From the NCBI RefSeq assembly GCF_030929615.1, contig NZ_JAVFVU010000044.1, forward strand, positions 1-58,752: 58,752 nucleotides of DNA, read 5' to 3'. The stretch is from Dyadobacter sp. LHD-138 (GTDB taxonomy: Bacteria > Bacteroidota > Bacteroidia > Cytophagales > Spirosomataceae). The stretch's first letter is position 1; every line of letters begins with the position of its first letter. Below, in pieces: positions 53,701 through 58,752 of this stretch. Under the pieces are notes generated by a model. It saw only the letters and a program-made list of their open reading frames with translations. It ran no database searches and was not told the origin of the DNA. The position numbers and the translations under genes were made by a program.

Positions 53701-56700
53701 ATCGAATGGAAAGATGAACTCACAACGGATAAGATTTTAGGAAATTTGAATAACCTATTAGTTTATCCAGCTAAAAGCAAGAGTTACGTACTGTCGTGCA
53801 CGGATGGAAATGGCAAAAAATGTTTTGCCGAAACGGAAAAAGTGGAGGTGGAATGTGCATTAAAGTTAGCGTTAGGTAACAATAGCTACTATGATCCACT
53901 ATCACTTGGAATATATAATTATCTCAATAAAAAAGTAACAATTAAGGCTGTCGGTTGTCCCGGGGAAATAGAGTGGAAAAAAGATGGAGGAAATAACTCT
54001 ATTGATGCCTCCTATCCAGATGAGAGTACGGTTGAATATATCTCAATTAAAAAACAGTTCAAGGTAACCGCGACCTGTAAGGCGACAGGCTGTACAGCCG
54101 CGACAGGTACTATCGAAGTTCCTCCAACTTCCAACTTTTGTGAAGAAAAGGATGATTTTAAAATTGAAAGAGTAGATGGAAATATTAATACGTTGACTTT
54201 AAAAGTAAAGAGCGATCACACTTTTAAATGGGATGACAATGGTTCGCAGGATCAGGTTAGGACATTTGACTTGCCAAATTCAACGGCAGTGTTTTCTGTT
54301 ACGATGACAGAGAAGAACTGTAAAGCAGCATTTGCATATGAGTCTAATCATAATCCTATAACTCAACTTCCATGTAATGAACTTAGTCTGTCAAAGTCGG
54401 GAGAGGAAAAAATTCCATATGCAGCTTCTTCAACAAAATTATCATTTAAAGCCAGCGGATGCGATAATGGCGTGAAATCTTATCCGATAATTTGGAAGAA
54501 AAAAGATGTAAATGGAAATACGGAAGTAACATTAGAAGGGACTGGAGAAACGCAAAATTTAACTTTTACGAACGCCGATGTAGGTAAACCATTTGTTGTT
54601 TCTGCAACGTGTCAGTTAACAGAGGTGACAAAGTCAGTGAAAGTTAATATAACGAAGGAAGGTAATCCTAGGGTACCGACAGAAAAGTTGCAAAATCCAT
54701 GTAATTTTATTGTTTATACTCCCTATGAAAGCTCGTATAATACTTTCCTTGCCGGTGAAGAGATAAAGATTAATGTACTTGGAGCAGGCTCTGGATTATC
54801 TGCTTATGTTGTTGGAGACAGTCATAATATTTCAGATAAATCACCGAGTATTAATCCAGACAAGACTGTCATTTCGCTGCGATCCATCTTTGGGATTGAT
54901 AAAAATGGTGCTGGGACTTATTATGGATCGTTTTATGTAAAAGTGGTTAACACGGTTCAGGGAGCTGGTTCTTGTGAAACATCCATTTTAATCAACGTAA
55001 AACCGAACCGTACGAATGATCCATATTATTCACCCTATACAATAGATCTTTCTGCTGTTAAGAATAAGGAAGATTGCGGTAAGTATCTTTTGGGGAAAGA
55101 GATTCCCATTATCAAATTAGATCAGGGGTACACCACAAGGGTTCTAAAATATGGGAACAGCCTGTTGGATTTCGGAGTAATATCGTTATACGAAGATTTT
55201 GTAGGGAAAGTTTATGATGGCGCCACTGCTCCAGAGCGGATAGGATTAGTGGATAAAGTATGTCACGCCAAAGGAGGAAAAAACTTTGAATGGTTCCGTG
55301 GAAAGAATCAAAACGGTCTTACAGGACCCATGCCAATAGAAAAACATTCAGGTTACTACTGTGGTGTAGAAACTTCCCCAGACTATAAAAATACTGTCAC
55401 CTATTACAGCAGGTGTACATTTAGTGACGGAACCTATTGTGTTAACGAAGTAAAAGTCAATCCATTTATGCCCTCTGGTGCGCGTGTAGGTGCAACCGAG
55501 GATGAACAAGCTTCTTCGGGGCTGTCTGCCTTACCTTGCCAGTATTCAAAACAGGCAGCTGTGCAAACTGTGCTTTCGAACTTGCTGTGTGAGAAACTTA
55601 GGATTGTCGATAGCGATGAAAAGTCGAAACTGGAAGCGGTTCGTAATGCACTTTCGGCACAAGGTGTCCAACTGGCAGCCATCACCGACGCCATGGTGGC
55701 CAACCTGGCGGCTGGCAAATGCGGCGAGGTTGTAGCTGCCTTGACGGCGAGTATTGAAGGTAACGAATCTGTCGCCACGCTGAATGGGACGTTGGTTAAT
55801 CAGCAGAATATCGACGAACTGCTGGGTGATGTAATTGATGCCATAGAGTCCAAGGATGGTACTCAATGTAATGCATCGGAACCTCCGCTTGAAGAGACAG
55901 TAACTGTATTGACCAATGGACGTGTTGCTGCCTACGATTATACACAGCTCTTTATAGCGCCCGACGGTCGGGCAGTGAAGCTTCCGAAAGGAGCTGTGCC
56001 GAAAATTATACGGTTTACCAAGGGGTGGGGTGTTCCGCCAGCCGGTACGCTTCAGGGATTTGCGCTGAATGGCATTACTTATTTCGCTGAGATATTCCCT
56101 TATAATCAGGCATTCCTGGGTTACAGGGAAATTAAGACACCTATGTGCGAAGGTAAATATCTGGAGAACATTTACGTTGCGCCGGGGACAACGGCCTACT
56201 ACTTTGAGAAATTCAAAGAGAATGGCCAATGCGGCTATCGTCTGATCGAAGGCGCTTACAAATTCACACCTTCCGGGAACGGTTCTGTAATTGACATAGC
56301 TGTACCGGTGAGTGGGACAGCTGTTATGAGCTGGAATTATGAAAGTTGTGACGAGGAAACGGACTGGATTACAGGCTCAGATGGCATCAAGCGCAAAACC
56401 ATTACCGTTGCAGGTAGTAAATTTGCCCTGGAAGATAAAGGCGGTAATATCACAGTTAAAGGGGAATGGAAAGGTTTTACCAAATGTCCTACCTGCAAGG
56501 ATGTTGCCGAGAAAGCCCTTCAAAATGCTTTGAATAAGGCGCGAGCAAAAAATAGTGGCAAGCTCACGGAGAAAACAACGGTTGTTGGTGCAACGGAGAA
56601 AAAATACGGCCCGGCAGGAAGTGTCTTCTATACTGAGATGAAGTTGGAAGATATTATTAAAAATCTTGCTGAAACTTACAATAGTCTTCTTGAAAACGTA

Positions 56701-57570
56701 AAAGTTCCTACCGCTGCGTGGCAACCCGGTGAGAAATTCTATGTCCGAGACGAAACTGCTGTAATCAGCGGGGCTATTGACCAGGGATTGGAAGAGTTAA
56801 GGGATATTCCGGATATGGTCGGCCTGGGGCTCACCTTGGTCTCTGACCCTGATGGTGCCTATGACCAATTAAAGACTTTTGCCCAACAGATGGATTGGGA
56901 AAAGGCGAAATCCATTGGGATCGAAATTGGAAGGGGAGCAGTGTTTGCAGATGAATTTGAGAAAGGTGGTAAATATGCCTTGCATGCGACTGGAAGAGCG
57001 GGAGTAGTGGTTGCTAAAACGGTTGTTGCGGGAGCAGCTTTACTGGTTGTATTAAAGGAGGCACCGACTCAGCTTTCTCTAATTCGGTTATTGACTTCAA
57101 AACCATCTTACAGACCGTTGAGAAACATTATAAGCAAACCCAATAAGACTACAACATTTATTGGAAAGTGGAGTGAAATTGTTTCTGGTAATGAAAGTGG
57201 CTTGCAAAAAGTATTTGGTGAACTTTCCGAAAGTGACCTAAATGTTTACATGAATTCTGGTAAATTTGACCACCCTGGTGGGTTCAATATGTTATCTATT
57301 GATGACTGGAATACTAAAGTGGTCGCAGAAGCAGCCAAAAAAGGTATAAGTCCATATACTAAGGAATTTGATGATTTTATTTGGGATACCTATAATAAAC
57401 CATGGTTAGAAAGTGCCTTGCAAAGAGGTGATGATATAATAATTTGGAGTGATCCTGTAAACTCAGCAACCGGATTTTTTCAGAGAGAGTTGGAATTTAT
57501 CAAGTTTGCAGCTTCTAAATATGGTTACAATTATAGTAGAGATATTGAATCTGGTACGTTTTCAAAATAA
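50725..57570 (+). CDS. TANFOR-domain giant polymorphic toxin
   Basis: A 2281-aa protein; the ATG at 50725 is chosen because it opens the signal peptide (HYRFVRALLLLLAVLLFF, cleaved near VRAQS), while an in-frame ATG at 50659 adds 22 residues. Residues about 30-165 are a TANFOR domain (YPVTAQAF, LPEGFYTFRVQALE). FN3 domains follow (about 310-380, 690-780, 785-870), then Cys-containing Ig-like domains shared with the neighbours, then a region with KCPTCK (near 1915). A hydrophobic segment (near 2095) precedes the C-terminal 140 residues, which look like a toxin cassette: TTTFIGKW, GGFNML, WLESALQRGDDI and FFQRELEF. An immunity-like gene starts five bases later. No T9SS tail is visible, so the export route is unclear. 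Confidence 0.8.
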   Translation: MHYRFVRALLLLLAVLLFFRDVRAQSTDQNYPVTAQAFIVSQPNQRLSSYFSSTTALTVNLLLKDLTKNSIQMYLKWSMEGPGVRVSSMDGYIPANLITLDRGMIRRFSGLDLQHDYFRQDLIEEQGLGNSPLRTNLPEGFYTFRVQALEAGTGREVSNIGETYFSITTPLPPIINIPFNGATLGGAELTMTEPQRVNIQWMPRHYRMPGNITTYDLKVCKVPDGYEPTEALDACVNPVIDDKGNPGTFYPGNTGIGNSLIGALERGARYAARVTVHEFDTDGNEVVFVNEGRSEVNWFRYGKECISPESFVITETGPGRLQLKWEAAADVDNYKVLYRKTGDTKWTAQIVSATTASITDLALGSYEFAIQSGCTDIVPDSVQTFEVTDESDDLEDLPIVLTDPMQIPVQVSGCTAVTPGELADYYSNFPGADAPGTDGSVPSDTTVKLKLPGCALQSSAFSVCSPEHPMVPLPTGGTALTNLKTGDVLGVYDFAVFITEASGSGSFSGKGLVRLPFMEGTLALAEFSGVGAIRSDDGNGGCVYEATNFRLLNVPQSEVAAAKSKLLSTLAQQTDPAAYAGTLAGALAGYEALADSGVPPTTSDSLLCPYKTAILQASEEIRKALVEIGGDNTDPRITDILTELKTITDQLTAGVPKVDSITHKYQDLISKLDALMEDSQSGEPGSGPGNPVFAIRNVQVGGIDNKSARINWELSGGTASKYIIEYQDKDGAILQETVTSPLINLSRLREGMEYKYRILAYNGDKVIAAYGQDVFQTIKRRIGDPQNLQYAAKTDDSRAVRITWDANKDHRTYKLVYVDQNGIENTVYPTTNQADISGLERNRSYPYRIMAYGDDGLFSEEVPGQFNVGTVCEISLVASILRVMPGTPVNLSVSGCVDEFNKPGVVEWVDGSNSTIGRKEDITVTPQATTIYKVTCLLDKLLDNGQKEHAGCSKQETVIVEKKCEGVTAIASAVSIEQGEPVMLKSSGCTGKIEWKDELTTDKILGNLNNLLVYPAKSKSYVLSCTDGNGKKCFAETEKVEVECALKLALGNNSYYDPLSLGIYNYLNKKVTIKAVGCPGEIEWKKDGGNNSIDASYPDESTVEYISIKKQFKVTATCKATGCTAATGTIEVPPTSNFCEEKDDFKIERVDGNINTLTLKVKSDHTFKWDDNGSQDQVRTFDLPNSTAVFSVTMTEKNCKAAFAYESNHNPITQLPCNELSLSKSGEEKIPYAASSTKLSFKASGCDNGVKSYPIIWKKKDVNGNTEVTLEGTGETQNLTFTNADVGKPFVVSATCQLTEVTKSVKVNITKEGNPRVPTEKLQNPCNFIVYTPYESSYNTFLAGEEIKINVLGAGSGLSAYVVGDSHNISDKSPSINPDKTVISLRSIFGIDKNGAGTYYGSFYVKVVNTVQGAGSCETSILINVKPNRTNDPYYSPYTIDLSAVKNKEDCGKYLLGKEIPIIKLDQGYTTRVLKYGNSLLDFGVISLYEDFVGKVYDGATAPERIGLVDKVCHAKGGKNFEWFRGKNQNGLTGPMPIEKHSGYYCGVETSPDYKNTVTYYSRCTFSDGTYCVNEVKVNPFMPSGARVGATEDEQASSGLSALPCQYSKQAAVQTVLSNLLCEKLRIVDSDEKSKLEAVRNALSAQGVQLAAITDAMVANLAAGKCGEVVAALTASIEGNESVATLNGTLVNQQNIDELLGDVIDAIESKDGTQCNASEPPLEETVTVLTNGRVAAYDYTQLFIAPDGRAVKLPKGAVPKIIRFTKGWGVPPAGTLQGFALNGITYFAEIFPYNQAFLGYREIKTPMCEGKYLENIYVAPGTTAYYFEKFKENGQCGYRLIEGAYKFTPSGNGSVIDIAVPVSGTAVMSWNYESCDEETDWITGSDGIKRKTITVAGSKFALEDKGGNITVKGEWKGFTKCPTCKDVAEKALQNALNKARAKNSGKLTEKTTVVGATEKKYGPAGSVFYTEMKLEDIIKNLAETYNSLLENVKVPTAAWQPGEKFYVRDETAVISGAIDQGLEELRDIPDMVGLGLTLVSDPDGAYDQLKTFAQQMDWEKAKSIGIEIGRGAVFADEFEKGGKYALHATGRAGVVVAKTVVAGAALLVVLKEAPTQLSLIRLLTSKPSYRPLRNIISKPNKTTTFIGKWSEIVSGNESGLQKVFGELSESDLNVYMNSGKFDHPGGFNMLSIDDWNTKVVAEAAKKGISPYTKEFDDFIWDTYNKPWLESALQRGDDIIIWSDPVNSATGFFQRELEFIKFAASKYGYNYSRDIESGTFSK

Positions 57571-57575
57571 GTTAC

Positions 57576-57995
57576 ATGAATGAATATAAAGAAGAGATTG
57601 CAAAGGAAATTTATCACAAATATTTCGGTGATAAGTTTCAAATGATGCGCGATGGAATTTATCATGAATATTTAAACCATAAGGTGTCAGATCAAAAAGA
57701 AAAAGAATGGTTAAAAGAGCTCATGGAAGGTTATTTGCATCATTTAGATATTAATAACAAGGATTCTTTATACCCATTGTCGTATATTATTGTTAATCAA
57801 TGCTCTGTTACATATATTGATGCCATAATTGACTTTATTTTTGCTAATATGAGCATCGCAACAAGTAGGGATAGATTATCGCTTTTTGTTAGCAAAACGG
57901 AAGAAATAATTGATAGATTAGATAGGTCATGTAGTCACATCCCAGTATTGTTAAGCCGATACAGGAGTAGAATTAAATTATTAAAAATGCTTTAA
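57576..57995 (+). CDS. Probable immunity protein for the TANFOR toxin
   Basis: A 139-aa cytoplasmic, all-helical protein without signal peptide (YKEEIAKEIYHKYFGDKF at the start, LSRYRSRIKLLKML at the end). I recognise no family. The position five bases after the stop of a polymorphic toxin, the small size and the low GC content shared with the toxin C-terminus are the usual marks of a cognate immunity gene. A cytoplasmic immunity protein would imply a toxin that acts in the cytoplasm. Confidence 0.7.
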   Translation: MNEYKEEIAKEIYHKYFGDKFQMMRDGIYHEYLNHKVSDQKEKEWLKELMEGYLHHLDINNKDSLYPLSYIIVNQCSVTYIDAIIDFIFANMSIATSRDRLSLFVSKTEEIIDRLDRSCSHIPVLLSRYRSRIKLLKML

Positions 57996-58518
57996 TACCC
58001 GTGTCTCCAACGGGCGTACTGCCGGGCGGAACTGGGTCGCCCAATTGCTGAAAGATTATCCTGGCCTGAGCAACGGCACAGAGACAATTACGATTGATGT
58101 GGTGGCCCACTCCATGGGCTTCGCATACGCGCAAGGAATGATTGATGTTGTAAGAAATTCAACTATCAAAGCCAACATCAAATGGAGTGGGTATTATATT
58201 TTAGCTCCTGAGAATGGTAGTGCAGGAGATGTGAAAGATTTACCATTTGAAGAAATATGGCAGTATGGAAGTGATTTAAATCAGCCAGGGGCCGACCCTA
58301 TGTGGCTGCAAGATGGTGTAGCACCGCAAGTGGCAGTTGGTGGTATCAACAACTTACCATCCGGTAATACAAAAGGCGGTCGAGCCTTCACTCCCAAGAA
58401 TCAAAACATTCCGAAAGGTTTTGTAGAAAGTCATAGTATAGGAAATTATGGATGGATATTCAGTATACAACCAGGGTTACAAAACAATTTAAGTAATGGA
58501 TATGTTAGTCCCAGATAA
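57985..58518 (+). pseudogene. Orphan toxin cassette: headless lipase-like C-terminal domain
   Basis: The frame is open from 57985 to 58518 but has no good start; the coding pattern begins right after the immunity stop with NTRVSNGRTAGRNWVAQLLK. It then shows an alpha/beta-hydrolase nucleophile elbow (VVAHSMGFAYAQ), a following strand with APENG and a late His in VESHSIGNYGWIF, so the Ser and His of a lipase-type triad are present while the N-terminal strands are missing. GC content rises sharply at about 57997, marking a junction. This is the usual look of a displaced toxin tip that can be swapped onto a full-length carrier by recombination. A weak TTG at 58045 could allow expression. Confidence 0.7.
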
Positions 58519-58666
58519 ACTAAGAAGTATTGGTTTCATAGCCCTGTTTTTGGCAATCGTTATATCATGTGAAAGCTCCAAGAAGGAATCGAAGCGTTTA
58601 GCAGAAGAAATATATAAAGTCTCAATATCCAAACTAGTGTCTAATTGCATAGATATTATTCATTAA
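58496..58666 (+). CDS. Small lipoprotein, possible immunity partner of the lipase cassette
   Basis: A 56-aa frame overlapping the lipase cassette by 23 bases. It has a lipoprotein signal, basic start, hydrophobic core IGFIALFLAIVI and lipobox VISC (Cys25), then a short charged tail ending SNCIDIIH. Membrane-anchored immunity proteins are typical against lipase toxins that attack in the periplasm, so the pairing fits. The tail is short for a working immunity protein, and an IS630-like gene begins 28 bp later, so it may have been truncated by that insertion. Confidence 0.5.
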   Translation: MDMLVPDKLRSIGFIALFLAIVISCESSKKESKRLAEEIYKVSISKLVSNCIDIIH

Positions 58667-58693
58667 ATTCAATAAAAGTGTTATATTTATGGC

Positions 58694-58752
58694 ATGTCAA
58701 GAAAAGTGTCGCCATATCCGATTCCGGAAGCGGATCAACAAGAACTGGAAAG
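58694..58752 (+). CDS. Start of an IS630-like transposase (cut by window edge)
   Basis: The last 59 bases read MSRKVSPYPIPEADQQELE and continue out of the window. The pattern (basic start, then I-x-E-A-D-x-x-E-L-E) is that of the N-terminus of IS630-family transposases, whose next residues normally form a helix-turn-helix. Only 19 codons are visible, so the call is tentative. Confidence 0.5.
   Translation, partial: MSRKVSPYPIPEADQQELE

Overview
The window reads as chromosomal accessory DNA from a member of the Bacteroidota, most likely a Cytophagales genus such as Dyadobacter or Spirosoma (the genus is a guess). The signs are a SusC-type TonB-dependent receptor with STN and carboxypeptidase-regulatory domains, FecR and ECF sigma regulation, type IX secretion (T9SS) sorting tails, SprB repeats, a TANFOR domain and a Bacteroidetes-type tyrosine integrase. 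No rRNA, complete tRNA or CRISPR array was seen.

Region 1 (1-2.5 kb, minus strand) is the edge of a plasmid-like or conjugative module: a ParA-type ATPase cut by the window edge, two small paralogous proteins upstream of it, and an unassigned 298-aa protein.

Region 2 (2.8-12.6 kb) is a compact, visibly AT-rich defence island made of two divergent operons around a 258-bp spacer. The minus-strand operon is a three-gene ABC-3C-type system: Mrr-like nuclease effector, middle component and SMC-like ATPase. The plus-strand operon has the layout of the Lamassu hydrolase-protease subtype: metallo-beta-lactamase, trypsin-like protease, small LmuC-like protein and a 1039-aa SMC ATPase with a CxxC zinc hook. 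Nested inverted repeats sit just before the plus-strand operon. The island ends in a truncated gene and an IS21 remnant that stops exactly at a 19-bp palindrome.

Region 3 (14-20.2 kb) holds a surface protein with YadA-head-like repeats, a gingipain-family (C25) protease with a T9SS sorting tail, and a tyrosine integrase downstream of a strong terminator.

Region 4 (20.5-33.7 kb) looks like one regulated envelope locus: FecR anti-sigma factor, TonB-dependent receptor, DUF4876-type lipoprotein, DUF6850-type barrel, two paralogous secreted C25-like proteins with HEAT-like tails around a small secreted protein, and an ECF sigma factor at the far end. Degenerate seven-base-period palindromic repeats sit in several of its intergenic spaces.

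Region 5 (33.7-58.7 kb) starts with a decayed ISAs1 transposase. It continues as a roughly 23-kb same-strand series: TIG-type lipoprotein, 2375-aa SprB-repeat adhesin with T9SS tail, outer-membrane barrel, 1566-aa Ig-like/FN3 repeat protein, small Cys-rich and lipoprotein genes, and a giant TANFOR-domain polymorphic toxin followed at once by a probable immunity gene. Behind it lie a headless lipase-type toxin cassette, a 56-aa lipoprotein that may be its immunity protein, and the start of an IS630-like transposase. Three genes of the series share one Cys-containing Ig-like domain, which suggests that they work together. I regard this as the best candidate for an undescribed surface toxin-delivery system, and the twin SMC-type defence operons as the second.
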